This document shows positions 1-12,284 of a DNA stretch of 64,000 nt, piece after piece. The notes below the pieces were generated by a model. That model made no database searches, was not told the origin of the DNA, and saw only the letters and a list, made by a program, of their open reading frames with translations. Both the position numbers and the translations under genes were made by a program. This DNA comes from JANLYQ01 sp031365725. Its GTDB lineage: Bacteria > Actinomycetota > Actinomycetes > JACCUZ01. Position 1 is the first letter of the stretch; each line of letters starts with the position of its first letter. Where the stretch lies: NCBI GenBank assembly GCA_031365725.1, contig JANLYQ010000093.1:1-64000 (forward strand). Direction: 5' to 3'.

Positions 1-142
1 TCATGATCAGCGTCTCGACGGCGACCCGGCTCTTGGGGTCGTCGGTGAGCAGGGCGTCCAGGATCGAGTCGCTGATCTGGTCGGCGATCTTGTCCGGGTG
101 GCCCTCGGTGACGGACTCCGAGGTGAACAGGCGGCGGGACAC
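1..142 (-). CDS. metK: S-adenosylmethionine synthetase, N-terminal fragment (cut by window edge)
   Basis: Only the first 47 codons are inside the window. The translation begins SRRLFTSESVTEGHPDKIAD, the family's N-terminal block, and continues QISDSILDALL. That block carries the ATP/methionine-binding histidine of MetK. The enzyme makes S-adenosylmethionine from ATP and methionine in the cytoplasm. The GTG start at 142 is supported by a GAGGAG Shine-Dalgarno six bases upstream. The gene runs off the left edge, so the rest cannot be judged. It follows coaBC on the same strand with a 67-nt gap in which I see no SAM riboswitch or strong hairpin. Confidence 0.95.
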   Translation of the reverse strand, partial: MSRRLFTSESVTEGHPDKIADQISDSILDALLTDDPKSRVAVETLIM

Positions 143-209
143 GGGTGACTCCTCGCGGTGGCGAACGGGGGGCGTAGGGCGACAGGCGGGTGGACCGCGG
201 CAGGGCAGT

Positions 210-1490
210 CTATCGGTCGGCGGGGGCAGCCAGCAGATCGAGGACGTGGTCCCAGACGGCATCGGCGAGCGCCGCCTTCGACCCGAGGGGGACCGAGGTC
301 TCGGTGCCGTCGGCAGCGAGCACCACCGCGGCGTTGTCGTCGCCCTCGAAGCCGGTCGGGTGCCCGGGGGCACCGACCTCGTTGACGACCAGCAGGTCAG
401 CCCCCTTGGCCGCGAGCTTGGCCCGGCCGTGGGTGAGCCAGTCGGCGTGGGCGTCCCCGGTCTCGGCGGCGAACCCGACCACGACCTGGCCCTCGCGGGT
501 CCGCGGGTGCCGGGCCAGCTCGACCAGCACGTCGGCGGTCCGCTCGAGGGCGACTGGCTCGGGGTCACCGCCGGTCTTCTTGATCTTTGAGGCGGAGACC
601 TGCGTAGGCCGGAAGTCGGCCACCGCCGCCGCCATCACGACCGCATCAGCGTCGGTCGCCGAAGCCAGCACGGCTCGGCGTAGTTCCTCGGCGGAGACGA
701 CCCGGACCACGGTGACCCCGGCCGGCGGCGGCAGGGACACGTTGGCGGCCACCAGGGTGACCTGCGCGCCGCGGCCCAGGGCGGCAGCGGCCAGCGCCCA
801 GCCCTGCTTCCCCGAGGACCTGTTGCCGAGGAAGCGCACCGGGTCCAGGTGCTCGCGGGTGCCGCCGGCGGACACCACGACGTGCCGGCCGGCGAGGTCG
901 GCAGCCGGTGTCCGCCCGGCCAGGGCCCGGGTCACGGCAGCGAAGATCTCGGCCGGCTCGGGCAGTCGACCGGGCCCGGTGTCGGTGCCGGTGAGACGAC
1001 CGCTCGCGGGCTCGATCACCTGCACACCACGGCTGCGCAGGGTGGCGACGTTGGCCACCGTCGCGGGGTGCAGCCACATCTCGGTGTGCATGGCCGGGGC
1101 CATCACCACCGGGCAGCGCGCGGTGAGCAGCACGTTGGTCAGCAGGTCGTCGGCCAGCCCGTGCGCGGCGCGGGCAAGCAGGTCGGCGGTGGCGGGTGCG
1201 ACGACCACGACGTCGGCTTCCTGCCCGAGGCGCACGTGCGGCACGTCAGCGACGTCGTCCCAGACCTCGGCGGTGACCGGGTGCCCGGAAAGCGCCGACC
1301 ACGTGGGGGCGCCGACGAACTCCAGTGCCGCACGGGTCGGCACGACCCGCACGTCGTGGCCGCTCTCGGTCATAAGCCGCAACAGCTCGGCCGACTTGTA
1401 GGCGGCGATGCCGCCGCCCACACCCAGGATCACGCCGTACGCCGCCCGGGTGCGGGCACCGCGGCGCGAGCCGGGCGTGGAGCTCGACAC
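210..1490 (-). CDS. coaBC: Bifunctional phosphopantothenoylcysteine decarboxylase / phosphopantothenate-cysteine ligase
   Basis: The 426-residue protein makes two consecutive steps of coenzyme A synthesis: ligation of cysteine to 4'-phosphopantothenate (CoaB) and decarboxylation to phosphopantetheine (CoaC). The N-terminal half is the flavin-dependent CoaC domain, with GVGGGIAAYKSAEL at about residues 23-36 and PAMHTEMW at about 132-139. The C-terminal half is the CoaB domain, beginning about residue 203 with SAGGTREHLDPVRFLGNRSSGK. Length is normal for the fused enzyme. The start is a GTG at 1490 with a weak Shine-Dalgarno, so a slightly later start is possible. It sits 35 nt after rpoZ, in the rpoZ-coaBC-metK order common in actinobacteria. 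The gap contains a 14-nt direct repeat. Confidence 0.95.
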   Translation of the reverse strand: MSSSTPGSRRGARTRAAYGVILGVGGGIAAYKSAELLRLMTESGHDVRVVPTRAALEFVGAPTWSALSGHPVTAEVWDDVADVPHVRLGQEADVVVVAPATADLLARAAHGLADDLLTNVLLTARCPVVMAPAMHTEMWLHPATVANVATLRSRGVQVIEPASGRLTGTDTGPGRLPEPAEIFAAVTRALAGRTPAADLAGRHVVVSAGGTREHLDPVRFLGNRSSGKQGWALAAAALGRGAQVTLVAANVSLPPPAGVTVVRVVSAEELRRAVLASATDADAVVMAAAVADFRPTQVSASKIKKTGGDPEPVALERTADVLVELARHPRTREGQVVVGFAAETGDAHADWLTHGRAKLAAKGADLLVVNEVGAPGHPTGFEGDDNAAVVLAADGTETSVPLGSKAALADAVWDHVLDLLAAPADR

Positions 1491-1525
1491 TCGTGTCTGG
1501 CCTGCGCCGGTCGGGCCTGCGCCGG

Positions 1526-1792
1526 TCAGGCCGGGTCGATCTTCTCGGCTGTCAGCTGACCGGTGCTGATCTCGCGCATGGCAATCGACAGCGGCTTCTC
1601 GTGCACGTGGGTCTCGACCAGCGGACCGACGTACTCGAGCAGGCCCTCGCCCAGCTGGGAGTAGTAGGCGTTGATCTGACGGGCCCGCTTAGCGGCGTAG
1701 ATGACCAGGCTGTACTTGGAGTCGGTCGCGGCGAGCAGGTCGTCGATGGGCGGGTTGGTGATGCCCTCAGGTGCGGCGGCGATGCCGGACAC
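1526..1792 (-). CDS. rpoZ: DNA-directed RNA polymerase omega subunit
   Basis: An 88-residue protein of normal length for actinobacterial omega. It contains the family core NPPIDDLLAATDSKYSLVIYAAKRARQ (about residues 13-39), which contacts the beta-prime C-terminus and helps fold and stabilise RNA polymerase. The C-terminal half carries EYVGPLV and KPLSIAMREI, typical of actinobacteria. The GTG start at 1792 has a GAAGG sequence upstream. It lies between gmk and coaBC on the minus strand, a conserved order that fits co-transcription from the mihF or gmk promoter. Confidence 0.95.
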   Translation of the reverse strand: MSGIAAAPEGITNPPIDDLLAATDSKYSLVIYAAKRARQINAYYSQLGEGLLEYVGPLVETHVHEKPLSIAMREISTGQLTAEKIDPA

Positions 1793-1834
1793 GGGTGACC
1801 TTCCGATGGACGTCAGGGGGTGCGCCCGGACCGC

Positions 1835-2428
1835 CTACGGGGCGGTGTCGGGGGCAAGCGCCCAGGTTACCAGGTGGCTGACGACCTCCGGGATGCTCGT
1901 GTTGACCAGCGTCGCGTCGAACTCCGGCTCGGCCGCGAGCTCCTGGCGCGCCACGCCCAGCCGCGCCTCGACGATCGCCGGGTCCTCGGTGCCACGGGAC
2001 GTGAGCCGGCGTACCAGCTCGTCCCAGGACGGCGGGGCCAGGAAGACCAGGTGCGCCTCGGGCAGCGCGGCGCGCACCTGCCGGGCCCCCTGCAGGTCGA
2101 TCTCGAGCACGACCGGGCGGCCTTGCCCCAGATGGGTGAGGACCGGCTCGCGCGGGGTGCCGTAGAGGTTGCCGGCGAACTCGGCCCACTCCAGCAGGCC
2201 GCCCCCGGCGACCAGCGCCTCGAAGCCGGCCCGGGTGACGAAGTGGTAGTGCACCCCGTCGACCTCGCCGGGACGCGGGTGCCGACTGGTTGCCGACACC
2301 GACAGCCAGATCTCCGGGTGCTCGGCCCGCAGCGCGCGCACGACGGTGCTCTTGCCGACACCCGAGGGGCCGGAGAGCACCAGCAGGCGGGGCCGGTCGG
2401 TGGCGTGCGCGGCCCCGACCGAGGGCAT
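1835..2428 (-). CDS. gmk: Guanylate kinase
   Basis: The 197-residue enzyme phosphorylates GMP to GDP with ATP. The P-loop GPSGVGKST is at about residues 19-27. The GMP-binding region SATSRHPRPGEVDGVHYHFV follows near residue 45, then the lid and the EIDLQGARQVR helix. Start ATG at 2428 shares one base with the mihF stop codon, so the two genes are translationally coupled. The order mihF-gmk-rpoZ is conserved in actinobacteria. Confidence 0.96.
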   Translation of the reverse strand: MPSVGAAHATDRPRLLVLSGPSGVGKSTVVRALRAEHPEIWLSVSATSRHPRPGEVDGVHYHFVTRAGFEALVAGGGLLEWAEFAGNLYGTPREPVLTHLGQGRPVVLEIDLQGARQVRAALPEAHLVFLAPPSWDELVRRLTSRGTEDPAIVEARLGVARQELAAEPEFDATLVNTSIPEVVSHLVTWALAPDTAP

Positions 2429-2757
2429 CAGGCTGAGCCGCCGAACTCCCGCTCGAGGGCGGCCAGCTGCTGGGTGCCGAGACCACGCACGCGACGGCTC
2501 TCGGAGATGCCGATCTCTTCCATGATCTTGCGGGCGCGGACCTTGCCGACACCCGGCAGCGCCTCGAGAACGGCGACGACCTTCATCTTGCCGACGATGT
2601 CGTTGCCGCCCTCACGACCGCCCTCCTTGAGGACCTCGATCAGTGAGGCACCCGAGTGCTTGAGCCGGTTCTTCACCACCGCCCGCTCGCGCCTCGCGAT
2701 GGCGGCCTTCTCGAGGGCCGCCGACCTCTGCTCGGGGGTCAAGGGGGGCAGCGCCAC
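2428..2757 (-). CDS. mihF: Actinobacterial integration host factor (mIHF), nucleoid protein
   Basis: The 109-residue protein matches actinobacterial integration host factor, unrelated in sequence to enterobacterial IHF. It binds DNA through a helix-two-turns-helix: the segment LPGVGKVRARKIMEEIGI (about residues 68-85) and RRVRGLG close to the C-terminus are the family hallmarks. The N-terminal helix is basic (AIARRERAVVKNRLK). It compacts the nucleoid and supports phage integration in mycobacteria and Streptomyces. The GTG start at 2757 has GAGGTG seven bases upstream. It is the first gene of the mihF-gmk-rpoZ group, preceded by a 188-nt gap with a plausible promoter. Confidence 0.95.
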   Translation of the reverse strand: MALPPLTPEQRSAALEKAAIARRERAVVKNRLKHSGASLIEVLKEGGREGGNDIVGKMKVVAVLEALPGVGKVRARKIMEEIGISESRRVRGLGTQQLAALEREFGGSA

Positions 2758-2810
2758 TGCAGGTCACCTCGTGCATCGAGAGCAAATGATGGGGGTCGAA
2801 CGATCCGCTG

Positions 2811-2840
2811 AACCTAGCGAGTGCACGGCCTGACAAGCAA
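2811..2840 (-). promoter_or_regulatory. Candidate promoter for mihF-gmk-rpoZ
   Basis: Read on the minus strand, TTGCTT (2840-2835) and TAGGTT (2816-2811) are separated by 18 bases, which resembles a housekeeping sigma -35/-10 pair. It would place transcription start about 45 nt upstream of the mihF GTG. Inferred by eye only. Confidence 0.35.
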
Positions 2841-2899
2841 TGCGGGGCAATGCCTGCTCGCCGAGTCGGACCGAACGAGCGAGGCCGTGCTGACCGACC

Positions 2900-2955
2900 G
2901 GTCAGCTCCGGCACTCCGCGAGGTCAGCCCCGGCACTCCGCTAGGTCAGCCCAGG
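2900..2955. repeat. 22-bp direct repeat, two full copies and a partial third
   Basis: Units at 2900-2921 and 2922-2943 differ at two positions. A truncated third copy starts at 2944 and runs into the pyrF stop codon region. The unit begins GGTCAGC and contains CCGGCACTCCGC. The repeat lies just downstream of pyrF and upstream of the mihF promoter region. Confidence 0.75.
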
Positions 2956-3692
2956 GACGCCGCAAGGTCGGCTGCAGCCGCCCCGACGTCGGGTGCGCCG
3001 GTGACAGGCCGACCGACGACCAGCAGGTCGGCCCCGTCGGCCAGCGCCTGCTGCGGGGTGGCGACCCGTGCCTGGTCGTCGCCACCGGCGGAGCCTGCGG
3101 GTCGCACCCCGGGGGTGATCAGGTGCACGTCCGGCCCGACCTCACGGCGTACGTCGGCAACTTCCAGCGGTGAGCACACGAGGGCGCGCGCTCCTCCCTC
3201 GACGGCGAGCACCGCGAGCCGACGGACGGCGTCGCGCGGCGAGCCGACGACGCCGATCGCCGCGAGCTCGCCGGGCGAGAGCGAGGTCAGCACGGTGACG
3301 CCGACGACGCGGGTGTCGGGGAGTGCCTCGACCGCGGCTCGCACCATCGCCGGACCGCCGCTGGCGTGCACCGTAAGGTAGGCAGGGGTGAGGTCGGCGA
3401 CCGCTCGGGCGGCGCCGGCAACGGTGTTGGGGATGTCGTGCAGCTTGAGGTCGAGGAAGATCTGCCGGCCTCCGCTGGCCTCGCGCACCTGGTGCACCGC
3501 GTCCCGCCCGTGCCTCAGGAAGAGCTCGAGGCCGACCTTCATCGTACTGAGGTACGGTCCCGCCGCGTGCGCCCAGGCCAGCGCCGTCGCGAGGTCCGGT
3601 GCGTCGAGGGCGACGGCGACCGGCGCCGTGCCGGGCCGGGCGGGACCGCCGTGCCCCCGGGTCGGGTCGACGGGACGGGCGAGGTCGGTCAC
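2946..3692 (-). CDS. pyrF: Orotidine 5'-phosphate decarboxylase (short, PyrF type 1)
   Basis: The enzyme decarboxylates OMP to UMP, the last step of de novo UMP synthesis. The 248-residue protein has the type 1 catalytic signature FLDLKLHDIPNT (about residues 79-90, D81/K83/D86). It also has VALDAPD near residue 27 and the phosphate-binding end ITPGVRP. Many actinobacteria, for example mycobacteria, use the longer type 2 enzyme, so the short form is mildly notable. I chose the GTG at 3692 because its four bases overlap the pyrD stop (GTGA), the spacing used all along this operon. An upstream extension would be out of character. A 22-bp repeat abuts the stop codon. Confidence 0.93.
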   Translation of the reverse strand: MTDLARPVDPTRGHGGPARPGTAPVAVALDAPDLATALAWAHAAGPYLSTMKVGLELFLRHGRDAVHQVREASGGRQIFLDLKLHDIPNTVAGAARAVADLTPAYLTVHASGGPAMVRAAVEALPDTRVVGVTVLTSLSPGELAAIGVVGSPRDAVRRLAVLAVEGGARALVCSPLEVADVRREVGPDVHLITPGVRPAGSAGGDDQARVATPQQALADGADLLVVGRPVTGAPDVGAAAADLAASLG

Positions 3693-4669
3693 TGCGGCTC
3701 CTGGCGGTGGGCGTGGCCGACGGCGTCGGCGAGGGAGGCGAAGCCGCGGTCGGCAAGCAGCCGGGTGAGCTCGGCGAGGACCCGCACCGGGGCGGAGGGG
3801 TCGGAGAAGATCGCAGTGCCGACCGACACCGCGTCGGCCCCGGCGAGGATCAGCTCGAGGGCGTCGCGGCCGGAGGCGACCCCGCCCATGCCGAGGATCG
3901 GGACATGCGGCAGGGCGGCGTGCACCTGCCAGATGCACCGGACGGCGACCGGCTTGACCGCCCGGCCGGACAGGCCGCCGGTGATGCCGGCGAGCACCGG
4001 ACGCATGGTGTCGAGATCGAGCGCCATGCCGAGCAGCGTGTTGATCATCGAGAGTCCGTCCGCGCCGGCGTCGACGCACGCGCGGGCGATCTCGACGATG
4101 TCGGTCACGTCGGGCGAGAGCTTGGCGAGGACGGGCACCGAGGGCGCGGTGTGCCGGCGTACGGCGCCCACCACGGCAGCCGCGGCCCCGGCGTCGCGAG
4201 CGAAGACGAGTCCGCGGTCGGCCACGTTGGGACACGAGATGTTGACCTCGAGGGCGACCAGCCCCGGGGCACCGCGCAGTCGGCGAGCGAGCTCGGCGTA
4301 CTCCTCGACGCTGCTACCGGCGACCGAGACCACGGCGCGGGCGCCCTGCTCGTGCAGCCACGGCAGGTCGTGGTCGAGGAAGGCCTCGATGCCGGGGCCT
4401 TGCAGGCCGATGGAGTTGAGCATGCCGCTGGCGGTCTCGGCCATGCGCGGGGTGGCACGGCCGGCCCGCGCCTCGAGCATCACCGACTTGGTGACGACCG
4501 CACCGAGGTCGGCGACGTCGAAGAACTGGCCCAGCTCACGACCCGCGGCGGCGCATCCCGAAGCGGTGAGGACCGGGTTGGGCAGCAGCAGGTCGCCGAG
4601 GCGGGCCCGCATGTCGACCGATGGCGCGGGCGCGCCCGCCGGCTGGACGGTGCGGACGGTGACGCTCAT
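3689..4669 (-). CDS. pyrD: Dihydroorotate dehydrogenase, catalytic subunit (class 1B)
   Basis: The enzyme oxidises dihydroorotate to orotate. It is a 326-residue FMN TIM barrel. The catalytic base is a cysteine in the motif EVNISCPN (C146), which marks class 1 enzymes rather than membrane-bound class 2, where a serine is used. Other blocks are LLPNPVLTASG near residue 28 and GMGGVASGRDALELILAGA near the end. The adjacent pyrK supplies FAD and a [2Fe-2S] cluster, so this is the NAD-linked heterotetrameric class 1B form. Mycobacteria use the quinone-linked class 2 enzyme instead. Start ATG at 4669 shares a base with the pyrK stop. Confidence 0.95.
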   Translation of the reverse strand: MSVTVRTVQPAGAPAPSVDMRARLGDLLLPNPVLTASGCAAAGRELGQFFDVADLGAVVTKSVMLEARAGRATPRMAETASGMLNSIGLQGPGIEAFLDHDLPWLHEQGARAVVSVAGSSVEEYAELARRLRGAPGLVALEVNISCPNVADRGLVFARDAGAAAAVVGAVRRHTAPSVPVLAKLSPDVTDIVEIARACVDAGADGLSMINTLLGMALDLDTMRPVLAGITGGLSGRAVKPVAVRCIWQVHAALPHVPILGMGGVASGRDALELILAGADAVSVGTAIFSDPSAPVRVLAELTRLLADRGFASLADAVGHAHRQEPQ

Positions 4670-5549
4670 CAGTGCCCTCCGGAGGCTGCAGTGCCGGGTG
4701 CGCCGACGGTGCCGACGGGGACGGTGCCGACGTCCTCCCAGCGCACCCGGTCGCCGGGGAAGACGGGCCCCTCGACGCAGGACCGGACCATGCGGGTGAG
4801 TCCGTCGTCACCGATCACGGGCAGCACGCAGGTCATGCAGACCCCGATGCCGCAGGCCATCGACTCCTCGACCGCGCACTGCGCGACGACTCCGCGAACG
4901 GCTGCGACGGCGGTGACGGCGCGCAGCATGGCCATCGGTCCGCAGGCGTAGACGACGTCGGTGCCGGCGGCGGCCATGACCTGCGGGAGCGCGTCGGTGA
5001 CCCGGCCCCGGGTCCCGGCGGAGCCGTCGTCGGTGGTGACCGCGACGGTCGAGGCCATCCGCTTGGCGTCGAGCACACCGAACAGCCGCGCGGAGTCGCC
5101 CGCGCCGAGCACGAAGTCGACCCGGCAGCCGCGGGAGCGCAAGGCCTCGGCGAGGCCGAAAAGCGGCGCGCTGCCGTAGCCGCCGCCGACCAGCGTGGCG
5201 CTGACCGGGCGTCCGGTGCCTTCGCGCGGCAGGGCGAACGGTCGCCCCAGCGGACCGACCACGTCGACCGGGGTGTGCGGCGGCTGGTGGGCGAGCCAGG
5301 CGGTGCCCTGCCCGTGGACCGCGAGCACCACCTCGACCGTGCCGCCGTACACGCCTCTGGTGTTGACCTTGTAGACCGAGAACGCCCGGCGCAGCGACAT
5401 GCCGGTGTCCGGTCCGCCGGTGGCCAGTGCCACGAAGTGCCCCGGCTTGGTGCGCTCGGCGATGCCGGGAGCGACCAGGGTGAGGTGGTGGTAGGCGCCG
5501 ACGCGCCGGCTGGACAGCAGCTGGCCGGGCACCTGCAGGGGTCCCTCGC

Positions 5550-5553
<4 letters not shown>
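4669..5553 (-). CDS. pyrK: Dihydroorotate dehydrogenase electron transfer subunit
   Basis: The 294-residue iron-sulfur flavoprotein passes electrons from PyrD to NAD. It has a ferredoxin-reductase-type FAD domain (RRAFSVYKVN near residue 55) and an NAD-binding domain with VYACGPMAMLRAV. A C-terminal [2Fe-2S] cluster is held by cysteines in ACGIGVCMTC plus a later cysteine in RSCVEGPVF. The family runs about 250-290 residues, so length is normal. It overlaps carB upstream by four bases and pyrD downstream by one base. Confidence 0.94.
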
Positions 5554-8860
<3,307 letters not shown>

Positions 8861-8861
<1 letters not shown>

Positions 8862-10009
8862 CAGCGGGCCGCCTTGGTGGTCGTCGTGGTCGTCGTGGCC
8901 TCGAGCAGGTCGGTGAACCGGTCGAACAGGTAGGCGGCGTCGTGCGGACCGGCTGCAGCCTCGGGGTGGTACTGCACCGAGAAGGCCGGCACGTCCAGGC
9001 AGCGCAACCCCTCGACCACGTCGTCGTTGAGGCACACGTGGCTGACCTCGGCCGCGCCGAACGGGGTGTCGAACGTCCCCGTCAGCGGCGCCTGGACGGC
9101 GAAACCGTGGTTGTGGGCGGTCACCTCGACCTTGCCGGTCAGCCGGTCCTGCACCGGTTGGTTGATGCCGCGGTGACCGAACCTCAGCTTGTACGTCGGC
9201 AGCCCGAGCGCCCGGCCGAGGACCTGGTTGCCGAAGCAGATGCCGAACACCGGCACCCCGCGGCCGAGCAGGTCTGCCGTCAACGCAACAACCCGGTCCG
9301 CAGTCGCGGGGTCACCGGGACCGTTGGACAGGAACACCCCGTCGGCGCCGGTGGCGAGCACCTGCTCGAGCGTCGAGGTGGCCGGCAGCACATGGGTCTC
9401 GATGCCGCGCTCGGCCATCCGGTGCGGGGTCATCGCCTTGATCCCGAGGTCCAGCGCAGCCACGGTGAAGCGGGTGGCGCCTGCGGGGCGGACGACGTAC
9501 GGCGTCGGGGTGGTGACCTCGCCGGTGAGGTCGGAACCGACCATCGCCGCGGAGCCGCGTACCCGGTCGAGCAGCGAGGCGGTGTCGGTGTCCTGGGTGC
9601 TGAGCCCGACCCGCATCGCACCGGCGTCGCGCAGGTGCCGGGTGAGCGCGCGGGTGTCGACGTCGCTGACACCGACGACGCCCTGGGCGACGAGCTCGTC
9701 CTGCAGCGTGCGCTGCGAACGCCACGACGACGCGCGTCGGGCCGGGTCGCGCACGACGTAGCCGCTGACCCAGATGCGCCCCGACTCGGGGTCCTCGTCG
9801 TTGATGCCGGTGTTGCCGACGTGCGGGGCCGTCATCACGACGACCTGCCGGTGGTAGGACGGGTCGGTCAGCGTCTCCTGGTAGCCGGTCATGCCGGTGG
9901 AGAAGACGGCCTCTCCGAACGTCTCGCCGGCCGCACCGAAGGACTGGCCGCGGAAGGTGCGGCCATCCTCGAGGACCAGCAGGGCCGGAGCGGTCGCCGC
10001 GCTGCTCAT
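8861..10009 (-). CDS. carA: Carbamoyl-phosphate synthase small (glutaminase) subunit
   Basis: The 382-residue class I glutamine amidotransferase supplies ammonia to CarB. The N-terminal domain contains FGAAGETFGEAVFSTGMTGYQ. The glutaminase domain carries the nucleophile elbow VFGICFGNQVLGRALG and a catalytic histidine in SVQYHPEAAAGPHD. Note the nucleophile region reads GICFG, where many enzymes have GICLG. The ATG at 10009 forms an ATGA overlap with the pyrC stop. The last residues are a run of threonines (EATTTTTTTKAAR), a low-complexity tail. Confidence 0.96.
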
Positions 10010-11322
10010 ACGAGCTTCCCGTCGAGCACGGTCGGGCGTCCGCGCAGGAACGTCGCGACCACGGCGCCGGGCAGGGTGCGCCCGGCGAACGGGGTGTTGC
10101 GCGACCGGGACGCCAACGCGAACGGGTCGATCTCGCGGCGGGCGGCCGGGTCGAGCAGCACCAGGTGGGCTGGTGCGCCGACCGCGAGGCCGCGGCCGTG
10201 GTCGTCGACCTGCCCGATGCGCGCCGGTCTGGTGGACATGCGATCCGCGACGCCGGCCCAGTCGAGCAGCCCCGTCTCGACCATCGCCTCCTGCACCACC
10301 GAGAGCGCGGTCTCGAGACCGAGCATCCCCATCGAGGCCGCCGCCCACTCGCAGTCCTTGTCCTCCAGGGCGTGCGGGGCGTGGTCGGTGGCGACCGCGT
10401 CGATGGTGCCGTCGGCCAGTGCCTCACGCAGAGCGGCGACGTCGTCGGCGGTGCGCAGCGGCGGATTGACCTTGTAGAGCGGGTCGTAGGTTGCGGCGAG
10501 CTCGTCGGTGAGCAGCAGGTGGTGCGGGGTCACCTCGGCGGTGACGTTCCAGCCCTTCGACTTGGCCCAGCGCAGGATCTCGACCGAACCGGCGGTCGAG
10601 ACGTGGCAGACGTGCAGCCGTGAGCCGACATGTGCGGTGAGCAGCACGTCGCGGGCGATGACGGCCTCTTCCGCAACGGCCGGCCAGCCCTGCAGACCGA
10701 GCACGCCGGACAGCTCGCCCTCGTTCATCTGCGCGCCCTCGGTGAGCCGGGGCTCCTGCGCGTGCTGGGCGATGACCCCACCGAAGGCCTTGACGTACTC
10801 CAGTGCGCGACGCATCAGCACCGCGTCGGACACGCAGATGCCGTCGTCGGAGAACACCCGCACCCGGGCCGCGGAGTCGGCCATCGCGCCGAGCTCGGCC
10901 AGCCGCACGCCCTCCAGGCCGACGGTCACGGCACCGACCGGGCGGACGTCGCAGTGACCGGCCTCGCGACCCAGGCGCCACACCTGCTCGACCACCCCGG
11001 CGGTGTCGGCAACCGGATCGGTGTTGGCCATCGCGTGCACGGCGGTGAAGCCACCGAGGGCCGCTGCTGCTGTGCCGGTCTCGACCGTCTCGGCGTCCTC
11101 ACGGCCCGGCTCGCGCAGGTGGGTGTGCAGGTCTACCAAGCCGGGCAACGCGATCAGTCCGTCGGCGTCGACGACCTCGGCCCCGGCCCGGCTGAGGTGG
11201 CGCCCGCTCTCGACGACCACCCCGTCGGCGAGCACCAGGTCGGTCGGCTCGCCACCCAGGAGCCGAGCGCCGCGGACCACCGTGGCGCGGGCGGCGTACC
11301 CGCTGGGGTTGTCGGTGCTCAT
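10006..11322 (-). CDS. pyrC: Dihydroorotase
   Basis: The 438-residue amidohydrolase interconverts carbamoyl aspartate and dihydroorotate. It has the zinc-binding DLHTHLREPG motif (H66, H68). A carboxylated-lysine/metal region lies in the middle, and VATDHAPHALEDK near residue 300 carries the catalytic aspartate. This is the long class I form related to allantoinase. The start is the ATG at 11322, in ATGA overlap with the pyrB stop. It usually acts beside PyrB, the preceding gene. Confidence 0.96.
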   Translation of the reverse strand: MSTDNPSGYAARATVVRGARLLGGEPTDLVLADGVVVESGRHLSRAGAEVVDADGLIALPGLVDLHTHLREPGREDAETVETGTAAAALGGFTAVHAMANTDPVADTAGVVEQVWRLGREAGHCDVRPVGAVTVGLEGVRLAELGAMADSAARVRVFSDDGICVSDAVLMRRALEYVKAFGGVIAQHAQEPRLTEGAQMNEGELSGVLGLQGWPAVAEEAVIARDVLLTAHVGSRLHVCHVSTAGSVEILRWAKSKGWNVTAEVTPHHLLLTDELAATYDPLYKVNPPLRTADDVAALREALADGTIDAVATDHAPHALEDKDCEWAAASMGMLGLETALSVVQEAMVETGLLDWAGVADRMSTRPARIGQVDDHGRGLAVGAPAHLVLLDPAARREIDPFALASRSRNTPFAGRTLPGAVVATFLRGRPTVLDGKLV

Positions 11323-12284
11323 GCGGTCTCTCCCTCGGACGACCCGGACAGCAGCAGGTAGAGCACGGCCATGCGGACGCTGACGCCGTTGGTCACCTGC
11401 TCGACGATCGTCGAGCGCGCCGAGTCGGCGACCTCTGCCGCGATCTCCATGCCGCGGTTCATCGGGCCCGGGTGCATGACGATCGCGTGGTCGGGGAGCT
11501 GCGCCATGCGCGCACCGTCGAGGCCGTAGTGCCGGCTGTACTCGCGGGCGCTGGGGAAGAATGCAGCCCCCATGCGTTCGCGCTGCACCCGCAGCATCAT
11601 CACCACGTCGCTCTTGGCGAGCTCGCCGTCGAGGTCGTAGGACGTGGCGCACGGCCAGGTGTCGATCCCGACCGGCAGCAAGGTCGGTGGCGCGACCAGC
11701 GTCACCTCGGCGCCGAGGGTCTGCAGCAGCAGCACGTTGGAGCGGGCGACCCGCGAGTGCAGCACGTCGCCGACGATCGTGACCCGCCGGCCGGACAGGT
11801 CGCTGCCCGTCGCCGGGTCGTGGCCGTGACCGTTGAGCCGGCGGCGCATGGTGAACGCATCGAGCAGGGCCTGGGTCGGGTGCTCGTGGGTGCCGTCGCC
11901 GGCGTTGACGACCGCACCCTGGATCCAGCCGCTGTGCGCCAGGCGGTGCGGGGCACCAGAGGCGTGATGGCGTACGACGACCGCGTCGGCCCCCATCGCC
12001 TCCAGCGTCAGCGCGGTGTCCTTGAGGCTCTCGCCCTTGGAAACGCTGGACCCCTTGGCGGCGAAGTTGATGACGTCGGCTGAGAGTCGCTTGGCGGCGG
12101 CCTCGAACGAGATGCGGGTGCGGGTCGAGTCCTCGAAGAACAGGTTGACCACGGTGCGCCCGCGCAGCGTCGGCAGCTTCTTGATCGGGCGGTCGGCGAG
12201 ACGGGCGAGCTCCTCGGCGGTGTCGAGGACCAGCAGCGCGTCGTCGCGGGTGAGGTCGGCGGCGCTGAGCAGGTGCGGCTTCAT
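11319..12284 (-). CDS. pyrB: Aspartate carbamoyltransferase catalytic subunit
   Basis: The 321-residue enzyme joins carbamoyl phosphate and aspartate. The carbamoyl-phosphate motif FFEDSTRTRISFE covers about residues 49-61. HPTQALLD and RVQRERM follow, with aspartate-site residues near HPGPMNRGMEI. No pyrI regulatory subunit gene is present, so regulation probably rests on PyrR and on end-product inhibition of other steps. Start ATG at 12284 overlaps the pyrR stop by four bases. Confidence 0.97.
   Translation of the reverse strand: MKPHLLSAADLTRDDALLVLDTAEELARLADRPIKKLPTLRGRTVVNLFFEDSTRTRISFEAAAKRLSADVINFAAKGSSVSKGESLKDTALTLEAMGADAVVVRHHASGAPHRLAHSGWIQGAVVNAGDGTHEHPTQALLDAFTMRRRLNGHGHDPATGSDLSGRRVTIVGDVLHSRVARSNVLLLQTLGAEVTLVAPPTLLPVGIDTWPCATSYDLDGELAKSDVVMMLRVQRERMGAAFFPSAREYSRHYGLDGARMAQLPDHAIVMHPGPMNRGMEIAAEVADSARSTIVEQVTNGVSVRMAVLYLLLSGSSEGETA

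Noticed and set aside
143..209. SAM riboswitch for metK
   Set aside because: The 67-nt gap upstream of metK shows none of the SAM-I, SAM-II or SAM-IV core sequences and is too short for most of them.
1491..1525. A small regulatory RNA or hairpin between rpoZ and coaBC
   Set aside because: Only a 14-nt direct repeat is present and it does not fold into a stable hairpin.
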